64,000 nt of DNA from [Clostridium] colinum (GTDB lineage: Bacteria > Bacillota > Clostridia > Lachnospirales > CAG-274): NCBI RefSeq assembly GCF_940677205.1, contig NZ_OW712331.1:1798001-1862000 (forward strand). Reading direction: 5' to 3'. Positions within the stretch are counted from its first letter, which is position 1, and each line of letters starts with the position of its first letter. The position numbers and the translations under genes are program-made. Below are positions 53,226 through 64,000 of the stretch, one piece after another. The notes beneath the pieces are model-generated. The model had not been told where the DNA came from and ran no database searches. It worked only from the letters and a program-made list of their open reading frames with translations.

Positions 53226-54611
53226 GTGAAGAAACAAACGCTAATTAGTTTAATAATATTATTTTCATTAGCTGGTGTATTAGGTGCATTTTTAGGTGTT
53301 CAAAAATTAATTATACTTTTAATGGTATTAGCTATATCTGGTCTTGTCTTTGCTGACTATCAAATTATAGCATATGCCCTTTGTCTATATCCTTTTATAG
53401 ATTTTATACTTAGAAGTTTTGCACCAAGTATAGCTAGCATATGGGACGAACTTTTATTTATAGCTATGTTTTTAATCTGGGGCTATAAATACCTTAGATA
53501 TAGAGACCAAGAAGGCTTTAAACAAACCCCTTTAGACTTACTTGTTATTCTATTTTTAATAGCAATGATTGTCGTACTTATACTAAATTCTCCAGATTAT
53601 AAAATATCCTTAGAAGGCTTTAGAGCTGTTGTACAATACATACTTTGGTATTTTGTTATAATACAGCTTTTAAAAGATACTAATGGTGCAAAAAGACTAT
53701 GCCTTATATTTGTTATAGTTGTTTCTTTAATGGCTATACACGGCGTATATCAATATATAATAGGTGTTGAGATGCCTGCTGGCTGGGTAGATAGCAAAGA
53801 AGCTGGCGTTAGAACAAGAGTATTTTCTATCCTTACTAGCCCTAATATATTAGGCTCTCTTATGACTTTAGCTTTACCTTTAACATTATCTTTTGGTGCT
53901 ATATCTAAAAATAATAAAACTAAAGCACTATTTTATATATTAGCATTAATGATGGTAGCTTGCTTAATATTTACTTTTTCAAGAGGTGCTTGGATAGGCT
54001 TTGGTGTGGCTATTTTGGCTTATGTATTTTTAAAAGATAAAAGGCTTTTAATACCTGTTATTATATTAGGTTTACTTGCTATTGTTTTAGTACCAGGCAT
54101 AGCTAATAGAATAACTTATATGTTAAGCCCCGAATATATAGAAAGTAGCCTTAGAGGTGGTAGGCTTGTAAGATGGTTAACTGGTCTTCAAATATTAAAA
54201 GGTACTCCCCTCTTTGGCGTAGGTCTTGGACATTTTGGTGGTGCTGTTGCTATAAATAATAATCTTTCTTATCTAGTTGGTACAGAAATGGTAGAAACTT
54301 TTTATATGGATAATTACTATTTAAAAACGGCTGTTGAAACTGGTCTTTTTGGCTTATTTGCATTTGTAATACTTATGTATCAAATAATAATAAATAGTAT
54401 AAGAACGATTAGAATAACAACAGATAAAATATCTAAAGAACTAGAAATAGGTATCTTTGCTGGCCTTTTTGGAGTTATTGTCCACAACTTTGTAGAAAAT
54501 GTTTTTGAAGTACCTATGATGACATCTTGTTTTTGGCTTTTAGTAGCAGTACTTATGCATTTTTGGTATATAAATTATAATAAAAATACAGTTTTAACAA
54601 ATAAAAAATAA
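53226..54611 (+). CDS. O-antigen ligase/polymerase-like membrane protein (Wzy_C)
   Basis: A 461-residue protein with about 11-12 helices. The large external loop and flanking blocks TSPNILGSLMTLALPL, CLIFTFSRGAWIGFG and LFGVGLGHFG are typical of the Wzy/WaaL/RfaL family. It would polymerise or ligate the glycan repeat unit on the outer membrane face. It starts with GTG, 4 bp after the previous gene. Confidence 0.88.
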   Translation: MKKQTLISLIILFSLAGVLGAFLGVQKLIILLMVLAISGLVFADYQIIAYALCLYPFIDFILRSFAPSIASIWDELLFIAMFLIWGYKYLRYRDQEGFKQTPLDLLVILFLIAMIVVLILNSPDYKISLEGFRAVVQYILWYFVIIQLLKDTNGAKRLCLIFVIVVSLMAIHGVYQYIIGVEMPAGWVDSKEAGVRTRVFSILTSPNILGSLMTLALPLTLSFGAISKNNKTKALFYILALMMVACLIFTFSRGAWIGFGVAILAYVFLKDKRLLIPVIILGLLAIVLVPGIANRITYMLSPEYIESSLRGGRLVRWLTGLQILKGTPLFGVGLGHFGGAVAINNNLSYLVGTEMVETFYMDNYYLKTAVETGLFGLFAFVILMYQIIINSIRTIRITTDKISKELEIGIFAGLFGVIVHNFVENVFEVPMMTSCFWLLVAVLMHFWYINYNKNTVLTNKK

Positions 54612-54624
54612 GAAGGGATAACCA

Positions 54625-55746
54625 ATGATTAACTTATTAATAGCTGGCTATCATGGATATGGAAATTGTGGCGATGAGGCAACTTTAATGGCTATGACAA
54701 CAAATATTAAAGAAATGGCACCAGATGTTAATATAACCGCTATTTCCCATATTCCTGAATTGACAAAAACCGAATACAATATTAATTCTGTGCAAAGATT
54801 TAATGCTATTGAAGTAATTAAAGCTATTTTTAAAAGTGATATCATACTATCTGGCGGAGGAACTTTAATACAAAATGGCACTAGCACACGTTCACTTTTA
54901 TATTATTTAAGCATAATAAAAGTTGCAAAGCTTTTTAAGAAAAAAGTAATGCTTTATTCTAATGGAATAGGACCTGTAAATGGCAATATAAATAGAAAAT
55001 TAGTAAAAATGGTAGTAAACAACGTAGATTTAATTACCCTTAGAGAAGAATTTTCTAAAAATGATTTATTAGATATGGGCGTTAAAAAACCAGAAATCCA
55101 TATTACGGCAGATGCTGCATTTACCCTTAAATCAATATCAGATAAAAGTGCAATAAACTTTTTAATAAAAGAAAAAATACCACTTGATAAAGACATTATA
55201 GGTGTATCTGTTAGAAATTGGAGCAAAGCAAAATATGGTGATAAATACATTAAAGAAATTGCCAAAGCCTGTGATAATATGGTAAAACAAGACAAAACTG
55301 TTCTCTTTATACCTATGGAACAACCAAAAGATATAGAAACCTCTAAAAAAGTTATGTATGAAATGAAACAAGATAGCTATATATTACAACAATCGTATAA
55401 ACCAGACGAAATACTTGGTATAATAGGACAAACAAAACTTATACTTGGTATGAGACTTCATACATTATTATTTTCTGCATCAAAAAAAGTACCTATGATA
55501 GGGTTAGTTTATGACCCTAAAATAGAATATTATCTAGATGTTTTAAATATGCCAAATGGTGGTGATATTAGAACTGGTGATATAGATGCAAAAAAACTTA
55601 CAGCTCAAATGGAGGGTATGTTTATGGGGCTTGAAAGATATGAAAATATACTAGCCGAAAAAATAAACATACTACTAGATAAAGCTAAACAAAATGAAAT
55701 TCTTTTAAATAAAGAACTTAATAAAATAAGAAATAAGAAAAAATAA
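54625..55746 (+). CDS. csaB: Polysaccharide pyruvyl transferase CsaB
   Basis: A 373-residue enzyme that transfers pyruvate from PEP to a cell-wall polymer. Family blocks are IAGYHGYGNCGDEA, ILSGGGTLIQNGTS, YSNGIGPVN, the TLREEFSKNDL region and GMRLHTLLFSA near the C-terminus. Pyruvylated polymer is the anchor for SLH-domain surface proteins in Bacillus and Clostridia, so the locus probably makes that secondary cell-wall polymer. Confidence 0.94.
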   Translation: MINLLIAGYHGYGNCGDEATLMAMTTNIKEMAPDVNITAISHIPELTKTEYNINSVQRFNAIEVIKAIFKSDIILSGGGTLIQNGTSTRSLLYYLSIIKVAKLFKKKVMLYSNGIGPVNGNINRKLVKMVVNNVDLITLREEFSKNDLLDMGVKKPEIHITADAAFTLKSISDKSAINFLIKEKIPLDKDIIGVSVRNWSKAKYGDKYIKEIAKACDNMVKQDKTVLFIPMEQPKDIETSKKVMYEMKQDSYILQQSYKPDEILGIIGQTKLILGMRLHTLLFSASKKVPMIGLVYDPKIEYYLDVLNMPNGGDIRTGDIDAKKLTAQMEGMFMGLERYENILAEKINILLDKAKQNEILLNKELNKIRNKKK

Positions 55747-55768
55747 CTTATTTATAGGGGGAATAAAA

Positions 55769-56248
55769 ATGAAACAAAAAATTTTAGTTGGAATACAGAT
55801 ATTTTTAGCTACAACAACTATAGCAACTGTTATAGCATTTGCTAACCCTGCTGGTAGCTCAGAAGACCCGTTGGTAGCTAAAAGCTATGTTGATGATAAA
55901 ATAAACCAAGTTTTAGAAGTAATAAACAGTACAATTAACACAGAAGGCGAAATATCTAATAATACTAATGTTCAAATTAGTGGTAATAGCTTTAAACCTG
56001 TTTTAGTCGAAGTTGGACAAACTATATATGGAAAAGAAGGTACAGAAATTATATTAAGAAGTGGAAAAGGTAATGCTGTAATACCTGGTGCAGAAGGTAT
56101 TGCTAATATAACAAATGGTCTAGAAGTTAAAAATAAAAATACTATAAATAAAAATCACCTTCTTATAATACCTAGAAGTGACGGTAGAGGTATAAAAGTT
56201 ACAGAAAAAGCTTGGTTTTTAGTAAAAGGTGATTATGAAATAAAATAA
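55769..56248 (+). CDS. Secreted protein of unknown function in the csaB locus
   Basis: A 159-residue protein with a signal peptide (about residues 1-26, cut after FANPA or nearby). A helix follows (AKSYVDDKINQVLEVINST), then a small beta domain: VEVGQTIYGKEGTEIILRSGKG, ITNGLEVKNKN, NHLLIIPRSDGRG. Similar secreted proteins next to csaB occur in other Clostridia, from memory; function unknown. GGGGGAAT precedes the ATG. Confidence 0.75.
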   Translation: MKQKILVGIQIFLATTTIATVIAFANPAGSSEDPLVAKSYVDDKINQVLEVINSTINTEGEISNNTNVQISGNSFKPVLVEVGQTIYGKEGTEIILRSGKGNAVIPGAEGIANITNGLEVKNKNTINKNHLLIIPRSDGRGIKVTEKAWFLVKGDYEIK

Positions 56249-56261
56249 AAGGAGTTTTTAT

Positions 56262-57023
56262 ATGTCTTCTACAATTTGCAACATATTAGGCGTTCCTATA
56301 AATAATATAACTTTAAATGAAGCTTTAAATTTAGTACTTTTATTTCTTGAAAATGATGAAAAAAAATTAATTTTTACACCTAACCCTGAATTTATTATGA
56401 ATGCTCTTCAAGATGATGAATTTATGGATATTTTAAATAAAAGTAACCTAAATATACCAGATGGTATAGGAGTAGTTATAGGTGGAAAAATGTTAGGCTA
56501 CAACATAAGAAAACGTGTAGCAGGATTTGATTTAATACAAAATATTTTTTCTAAAATAAAAAATACAGATAAAACAGTATATTTTCTTGGTGCTAATGAA
56601 GAAACTATTAATTTGGCTAAAGAAAAAATGGAACAAAAATATAAAGGCCTTAAAATAGTTGGTGTTCATAATGGATATTTTACTGAAGAAGAGGATAAAA
56701 TAATAATACACAATATAAATAAACTTAATCCAGACTTATTGTTAGTTGGGCTTGGCTCTCCTCGACAAGAAAAATGGATATATAAAAATAAAGATTTACT
56801 TAATGTTAAGGTTATGATAGGTGTTGGTGGTAGCTTTGATGTTATGAGCGGAAATGTAAAAAGAGCTCCTAAAATTTTTATTAAGCTAAATTTAGAATGG
56901 TTTTATAGACTTATAACACAGCCAACAAGGTTTAAAAGAATGTTAAAGCTACCTTTATTTATTATAGAAGTTTTAAAATATAAAATAAAAGGTGGTAAAA
57001 ATGAAAGAAATATTAAGGAATAA
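56262..57023 (+). CDS. tagA: WecG/TagA/CpsF family glycosyltransferase
   Basis: A 253-residue GT26 enzyme. It shows NILGVPINNITLNEAL, FTPNPEFIMNAL, IPDGIGVVIGGKMLG, FLGANEETI, GLGSPRQEKWIYKN and GVGGSFDVMSGNVKRAP. The family transfers ManNAc or ManNAcA to GlcNAc-PP-undecaprenol, an early step in wall polymer linkage units. This fits the WecC-type dehydrogenase in the same locus. GGAG precedes the ATG. Confidence 0.93.
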   Translation: MSSTICNILGVPINNITLNEALNLVLLFLENDEKKLIFTPNPEFIMNALQDDEFMDILNKSNLNIPDGIGVVIGGKMLGYNIRKRVAGFDLIQNIFSKIKNTDKTVYFLGANEETINLAKEKMEQKYKGLKIVGVHNGYFTEEEDKIIIHNINKLNPDLLLVGLGSPRQEKWIYKNKDLLNVKVMIGVGGSFDVMSGNVKRAPKIFIKLNLEWFYRLITQPTRFKRMLKLPLFIIEVLKYKIKGGKNERNIKE

Positions 57024-57879
57024 AACATTTAAAAAATATTTAAATATTATTGTTGGTTGTCTTTTGTTATCTATTTCACTTAATGTTTTTTTAAAGCCTA
57101 ATCACTTTGTATTAGGTGGTGTTACTGGTTTTGGTATTATATTAGATAGTGTATTCCAATCAACTTTTGCTATACCTTTTCCACTTTCAATAAGTAATAT
57201 TTTAATAAATTTACCTTTATTTTTAATAGCATATAAAATTTTTGGATTTAAATTTTTAGGTAATACTTTATTTGCTACTTTCTTTTTATCTTTTTGTTTA
57301 GCTATTACAGATTTTTTACCAACATTTACAGAAGATATATTTTTAGCATCAGTTTTTGGTGCAGTTTTAGATGGTATAGCACTAGGTCTTATTATAAAAA
57401 ATAGATGTAGCACAGGTGGTACAGACCTTTTAGCTATTATTATTAATAAATTTATAAAACATATACAAATATCTAAAATACTTCTATGTATAGATGCTAC
57501 TATTATTTTTATAGGTGTAATTGTTTTTGGTGTCAAACCTACATTATATGCTATTATGAGCGTATTTATAGTTAGTAAAGTTATAGGAACAGTTGTAGAT
57601 GGTTTTGACTTTGCTAAAGCTGTATTTATTATTAGCGATAAATATGAAGAAATTGGGAATAGTATACTAAACATCATAGATAGAGGTGCAACTTCATTAG
57701 ATGCTCAAGGTATGTATACAAAAAATAAAAAAAATGTTATATTTTGTATCCTAAAACAAAAACAAATACCTGAGCTTAAAGAAGTTGTTGCAGATATTGA
57801 TGAAAATGCATTTGTTGTTATAGATAATGTTAGTGAAGTTATGGGCAGAGGATTTAAAGGTATTATTGATAACAATTAA
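57001..57879 (+). CDS. YitT family membrane protein (DUF161/DUF2179)
   Basis: A 292-residue protein. Five or six helices (residues 10-200) contain the family blocks LKPNHFVLGGVTGFG, NLPLFLIAYKIFG and KNRCSTGGTDLLA. The C-terminal DUF2179 domain includes DRGATSLDAQGMYT and ends with VSEVMGRGFKG. Function unknown. I start at the ATG with AAAGGTGG 5 nt upstream; it overlaps the tagA gene by 23 bp. It may be carried along in the transcript rather than act on the polymer. Confidence 0.88.
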   Translation: MKEILRNKTFKKYLNIIVGCLLLSISLNVFLKPNHFVLGGVTGFGIILDSVFQSTFAIPFPLSISNILINLPLFLIAYKIFGFKFLGNTLFATFFLSFCLAITDFLPTFTEDIFLASVFGAVLDGIALGLIIKNRCSTGGTDLLAIIINKFIKHIQISKILLCIDATIIFIGVIVFGVKPTLYAIMSVFIVSKVIGTVVDGFDFAKAVFIISDKYEEIGNSILNIIDRGATSLDAQGMYTKNKKNVIFCILKQKQIPELKEVVADIDENAFVVIDNVSEVMGRGFKGIIDNN

Positions 57880-57886
57880 CTTATAT

Positions 57887-57957
57887 AAAAATAGAGTATA
57901 TTAAAACAAAATATGATAAAATAAAAATATCATAATTTTAAAATATACTCTATTTTT
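57887..57957. terminator. Terminator closing the cell-wall polymer locus
   Basis: A 16-bp perfect outer stem (57887-57902 and 57942-57957) with a T-run on the plus side and A-run on the other. A smaller hairpin can form in the loop. It separates the locus from the convergent GGDEF genes. Confidence 0.75.
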
Positions 57958-57977
57958 TAAATAATTATTAATTTAAA

Positions 57978-59183
57978 TTATTTTCTATTTTTTTTCCTTG
58001 ATTTTTTAAAATTATACATATGTGTATCTGCCAACTTTATAATCTCATCTCTAGAAAACTTATTATCTGGCATAATATCTACAACTCCATAGCTAATAGA
58101 AGTTTTATATGGTTTATTAAACATCTTGCTAATATTATTAACTTTTTCATAGCACCTAATAATACATTTCATAGTAGCATAAATATCTGTATGCTCTAAA
58201 ACTATTAAAAATTCATCTCCACCTATTCTTCCAATATCTTTACCTACAAATTCGTCAATTAAAATCTTTGAAACTGCTTTTATATAAAAATCCCCTTCAT
58301 CATGCCCATATACATCATTTGTTATTTTTAATCCATCAATATCTACAAATACCACACAAAAAAATGGTGTTCCTTCTAAAATATTATCTATTTTGTTGTA
58401 TATAACTTCTCTTTTTAAACAAGATGTAAAATAATCATAGTTTGCTTCATTTTCTAACCTTTTTAATACTATTTCATCTTGTTCTAACTCTTTTTGTATA
58501 CTTTCTGCTTTAACAGCATATAACTGTAGTTTTCCTAAAATATAAGAATATAATAAAGTCAAAAAAAATCCAAGCATTGCACAAATACCTACTTTTATAT
58601 TTAATATATTTATTGAAGGCATATTAACTTCTTTATATAAAAAATAAGTATTTAAAAATAAAAATAAATATAAACTCGTAAAAATAGATAAAGAAAATTT
58701 CAAGTTATTTTTATCTGTTATAATCATATTCATATAATCTACTCTAAAAAGTGATAAAAACACACAAATATATACAATACTTGTTAAAAATGTTAATATA
58801 GTAATATTTATTAAAGCATTATTATTTTGAATTATATTAAATACAGGTATTTTATGTATTAATGCAAAAGTAGATATATATATTAATCGTATTGCAAAAA
58901 AATTTATACAAAAACCAAATGTTCCAAAAATAATTTTTAGCCATTTATCATTAAATATTAATTTAAATTCTAAACATAAAATAATAAAGTATATTATCAT
59001 AAACATGTACTCTGTCAAATATATGTTATAATATAAAGCACAACCTAAAATAAAAACATTAATTAAAAATAAAACATATATATAGTTTGTTTTTATAACT
59101 CGTCTCGAAAATACATTTGATGAATATAAAAATCCTATGTAAATATATATAATACCTAGTAAAAAACAACATAATTTTAACAT
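57978..59183 (-). CDS. Membrane diguanylate cyclase (GGDEF)
   Basis: A 401-residue protein. About seven N-terminal helices (residues 1-215) form a sensor region, a short coiled linker follows, and residues 240-395 form a GGDEF domain with FVDIDGLKITNDVYGHDEGD and an intact RIGGDEFLIVL active site. It should make c-di-GMP. No RxxD inhibitory site is obvious before the active site. It starts 7 bp after the other GGDEF gene; AAGGAG lies 12 nt before the ATG, at the end of that gene. Confidence 0.88.
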   Translation of the reverse strand: MLKLCCFLLGIIYIYIGFLYSSNVFSRRVIKTNYIYVLFLINVFILGCALYYNIYLTEYMFMIIYFIILCLEFKLIFNDKWLKIIFGTFGFCINFFAIRLIYISTFALIHKIPVFNIIQNNNALINITILTFLTSIVYICVFLSLFRVDYMNMIITDKNNLKFSLSIFTSLYLFLFLNTYFLYKEVNMPSINILNIKVGICAMLGFFLTLLYSYILGKLQLYAVKAESIQKELEQDEIVLKRLENEANYDYFTSCLKREVIYNKIDNILEGTPFFCVVFVDIDGLKITNDVYGHDEGDFYIKAVSKILIDEFVGKDIGRIGGDEFLIVLEHTDIYATMKCIIRCYEKVNNISKMFNKPYKTSISYGVVDIMPDNKFSRDEIIKLADTHMYNFKKSRKKNRK

Positions 59184-59190
59184 TAAAAAA

Positions 59191-60384
59191 TTATTCTCCT
59201 TTTAGCTGACTTTTTTCTCTCCTCATTTTATCATCAGCAATTTTAATAATATTTTCTACACCTGTTTTTAATAATTCTTCATCAACAAATATATATCCTA
59301 TACTAGCTGATACCTTATAACTATTTGTTATTTTATCAATAAAATTAATTTTTAAATGTATTCTTTTTAATATATCTTTAATATCTTTTTCCTTTAAATC
59401 ATTTAAAATTATAAGAAATTCATCTCCACCTATTCTAGCTATCAAATCATTTTCTCTTACAGCTTCTTTTAATATTTTACTAATATTAATGATATATTCA
59501 TCTCCAAATTTATGTCCTAAATTATCATTAACACATTTTAAACCATCTATATCTATAAATAAAAGTGCAAAATTATAAATATTATTTTCATATTTATGTG
59601 TTAAATCACACATAATATATTTTCTATTATAGCAAGATGTTAAATCATCTTTCAAAATTTTATCTTCCATACATTTTATATTTATTGATTTTTTTAATTT
59701 AACAATTTCTAATTCATCTGACTTTCTCTTAAAAGCAACCATTTTTACACTTTTTATACTATAAAAAAGTAATATATAAAACAATGCTGCATTTAAAATT
59801 GGTGTTGCAATAAAAATTGGTAAATATTCAACAAAATAATTTTTTTGATGAATAACTATAACATCTGTAATACTATATATTAAAATTAAAATTATTATAA
59901 TAGAAATTACTAATGAATATATTGGCATTGTTGAAATTTTTTTTATATCATCAATTGGCACAAATCTTAATAGAATATTAAAAACTATAAATAAAATAAA
60001 AAATACTATAAAAAAACAATTAAAAAATAATGTTTTATTATTAAAAATTTCATATGGTGTTTTATCTATTATATATGCATATATTGGTAAAATGATAAGT
60101 TGTACAATACTCATATTAATAATTAAAACTCCAGAACATAAAAAAGCCTGATTAAATTTTGATTCTGAAAATAATAAAAATTCTATTGTTAATACTATTA
60201 AAGCTAAAAAATATGCTATATAATAGGGTATTCCTATTTTATAAAGATAAATCATTAAATAAGTATTAAAAAATGATATTAAGCAATATAAAATAATATT
60301 TCTTTTAAAATTTAATAAAATTTTGGAAATATTTTTAAAAATATATAAATTAACGCAAAAAAATATAGCCATAGAAAGAACCAT
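59191..60384 (-). CDS. Membrane diguanylate cyclase (GGDEF), second copy
   Basis: A 397-residue protein of the same plan: seven or so helices to about residue 225, then a GGDEF domain with FIDIDGLKCVNDNLGHKFGD and intact RIGGDEFLIIL. I start at MVLSMAIFF because GGAGG lies 9 nt before it; the ATG 17 codons upstream has no ribosome binding site. The sensor halves of the two neighbours are diverged, so the duplication is old or they sense different things. No c-di-GMP riboswitch was seen nearby. Confidence 0.87.
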   Translation of the reverse strand: MVLSMAIFFCVNLYIFKNISKILLNFKRNIILYCLISFFNTYLMIYLYKIGIPYYIAYFLALIVLTIEFLLFSESKFNQAFLCSGVLIINMSIVQLIILPIYAYIIDKTPYEIFNNKTLFFNCFFIVFFILFIVFNILLRFVPIDDIKKISTMPIYSLVISIIIILILIYSITDVIVIHQKNYFVEYLPIFIATPILNAALFYILLFYSIKSVKMVAFKRKSDELEIVKLKKSINIKCMEDKILKDDLTSCYNRKYIMCDLTHKYENNIYNFALLFIDIDGLKCVNDNLGHKFGDEYIINISKILKEAVRENDLIARIGGDEFLIILNDLKEKDIKDILKRIHLKINFIDKITNSYKVSASIGYIFVDEELLKTGVENIIKIADDKMRREKSQLKGE

Positions 60385-60640
60385 ATTATATAACCTCCGC
60401 AGTAATCTATCTATATTTAAAGTAGTATTAAACATAAATTTATCATATCTAACCTATATTACACTTTTATTAACTATTACTTATATAATAACATAAAAAT
60501 CTATTTAAGGTCAATATATTTTTAATAAGTTATTAATAATTTTTTTAATTTATAAATATAACTAAACCATAATTTAATTTATAAGTATCTAAGTATTAAT
60601 GGTAAATAACCTTATAAAATAAATAATATTATATATGCAA

Positions 60641-60667
60641 AAAAGGATTGTAGTATACAATCCTTTT
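60641..60667 (-). terminator. Terminator of the rRNA-tRNA operon
   Basis: A perfect 12-bp stem AAAAGGATTGTA/TACAATCCTTTT with a 3-nt loop, 10 bp past tRNA-Asp, with T/A-rich flanks. The 60436-60640 stretch between it and the GGDEF gene holds nothing else I can recognise. Confidence 0.85.
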
Positions 60668-60677
60668 AATTAACTAG

Positions 60678-60751
60678 CGACCCAAAAGGGGCTCGAACCC
60701 TCGACCTCTGGCGTGACAGGCCAGCGCTCTAACCAACTGAGCTATTGGGCC
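60678..60751 (-). tRNA. tRNA-Asp (GTC)
   Basis: A 74-nt cloverleaf on the minus strand starting GGCCCAATAGCTCAG. Acceptor arms GGCCCAA/TTGGGTC pair, the anticodon loop is CTGTCAC (GTC), and the T-arm has GGTTCGAG. CCA is not encoded. Confidence 0.95.
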
Positions 60752-60755
60752 AAAG

Positions 60756-60829
60756 TGGATCCTCAGGGACTCGAACCCTGGACCGTCCGGTTATGAGCCG
60801 GATGCTCTAACCAACTGAGCTAAAGATCC
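60756..60829 (-). tRNA. tRNA with CAT anticodon (Met or lysidine-type Ile2)
   Basis: A 74-nt cloverleaf starting GGATCTTTAGCTCAG with acceptor arms GGATCTT/AGGATCC and anticodon loop CTCATAA (CAT). The GGCTCATAACC anticodon arm and GGAxCTTTAGC start resemble tRNA-Ile2 whose C34 is changed to lysidine by TilS, but elongator Met in Clostridia can look similar. Not an initiator. Confidence 0.9.
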
Positions 60830-60851
60830 ATACTATTGATTAAGAAATCAA

Positions 60852-60924
60852 AGCCGATGAAGGGACTCGAACCCCCAACCTGCTGATTACAAGTCAGCTG
60901 CTCTGCCAATTGAGCCACATCGGC
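60852..60924 (-). tRNA. tRNA-Thr (TGT)
   Basis: A 73-nt cloverleaf starting GCCGATGTGGCTCAA with acceptor arms GCCGATG/CATCGGC and anticodon loop CTTGTAA (TGT). CCA is not encoded. First tRNA after the 5S gene. Confidence 0.95.
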
Positions 60925-60933
60925 TTATTTAAT

Positions 60934-61050
60934 ACGGCAACCACTTACTTTCCCAGGCGGTCCCCCACCAAGTATCATCAGCCGTTTAGGTCTTAACCTT
61001 CGTGTTCGGTATGGGAACGGGTGTTTCCCCTAAACGCATCATCACCGTAA
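60934..61050 (-). rRNA. rrf: 5S ribosomal RNA
   Basis: About 117 nt on the minus strand. The ends ACGGTGATGATGCG and GTGGTTGCCGTA pair, and the interior shows the 5S blocks CCGAACACGAAGG and CCTGGGAAAGTAAG. It lies 70 nt after the 23S gene. End positions are approximate. Confidence 0.93.
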
Positions 61051-61120
61051 ATTTTTAGAGTTTATACTCTCAAAACTGATAGAAAACACAAACCAAACTA
61101 AAAGAATTAAACAAAATCAT

Positions 61121-64000
<2,880 letters not shown>

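Noticed and set aside
60436-60640. c-di-GMP riboswitch before the GGDEF genes
   Set aside because: No GEMM-like conserved blocks were seen; only AT-rich sequence.

Overview
The window comes from a low-GC (roughly 27-30 percent G+C by eye outside the rRNA), spore-forming Clostridia-type Firmicute. The evidence is SpmA/SpmB, SpoVT, strong GGAGG-type ribosome binding sites, AT-rich intergenic DNA, and a secondary cell-wall polymer locus with CsaB. I cannot name the species. Most of the DNA is conserved housekeeping and metabolic sequence.

Layout. 1-811: end of a spore-maturation pair (spmA, partial spmB). 963-4488: biotin operon bioY-bioB-bioD-bioA (minus strand), behind a TTGACA-17-TAAAAT promoter overlapped by a BirA-type operator. 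4751-12683: glucuronate catabolism and uptake operon (SDR fructuronate reductase, kdgA, uxaC, TRAP dctPQM, kdgK, uxuA), with a palindromic operator at its promoter and a GntR/FadR-type regulator upstream. 13925-18964: class D-like sortase, orphan AgrC-like kinase, AbgT transporter, SpoVT. 19207-26367: NAD synthetase, exonuclease III, rhodanese, Xre regulator, Asn-rich helical protein, L,D-transpeptidase, M18 aminopeptidase. 26466-32327: DUF2225-smc-ftsY. 32543-39015: DEDD exonuclease, uvrB, uvrA, a small unknown. 39308-43660: trmB, then a glycerate locus (frameshifted CdaR-like regulator, glycerate kinase, GntP-type permease). 43995-46416: heptad-repeat protein and MTA/SAH nucleosidase. 46783-57879: secondary cell-wall polysaccharide locus (Wzx, UDP-ManNAc dehydrogenase, two GT4 enzymes, DUF4330, small membrane protein, Wzy-like polymerase, CsaB, secreted protein, WecG/TagA, YitT). 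57978-60384: two membrane GGDEF proteins. 60641-64000: terminator, tRNA-Asp, tRNA-CAU, tRNA-Thr, 5S and nearly complete 23S rRNA, all minus strand.

The most unusual feature is a dispersed, apparently non-coding repeat family of about 160-215 bp. It occurs at 13716, 18199, 39081 and 43785, with decayed or partial copies near 16340, 23315 and 46505. Copies share ends (left AGATTGTAGACAAA-like, right GTCTACAACCTC-like) and a row of up to five hairpins, several kept paired by compensatory changes. At least two copies are bounded exactly by long direct repeats (13 bp and 15 bp), and a third by 8 bp. This looks like a non-autonomous mobile element that carries an intrinsic terminator and lands at gene 3' ends. 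All copies here lie in the same orientation.

Other points of interest: a perfect 20-bp-arm hairpin that buries the ribosome binding site of glycerate kinase; one inverted repeat that can serve both as bio operator and as terminator of the uxu operon; a 40-residue tandem repeat on FtsY; and a sortase whose catalytic Arg appears to be Met.
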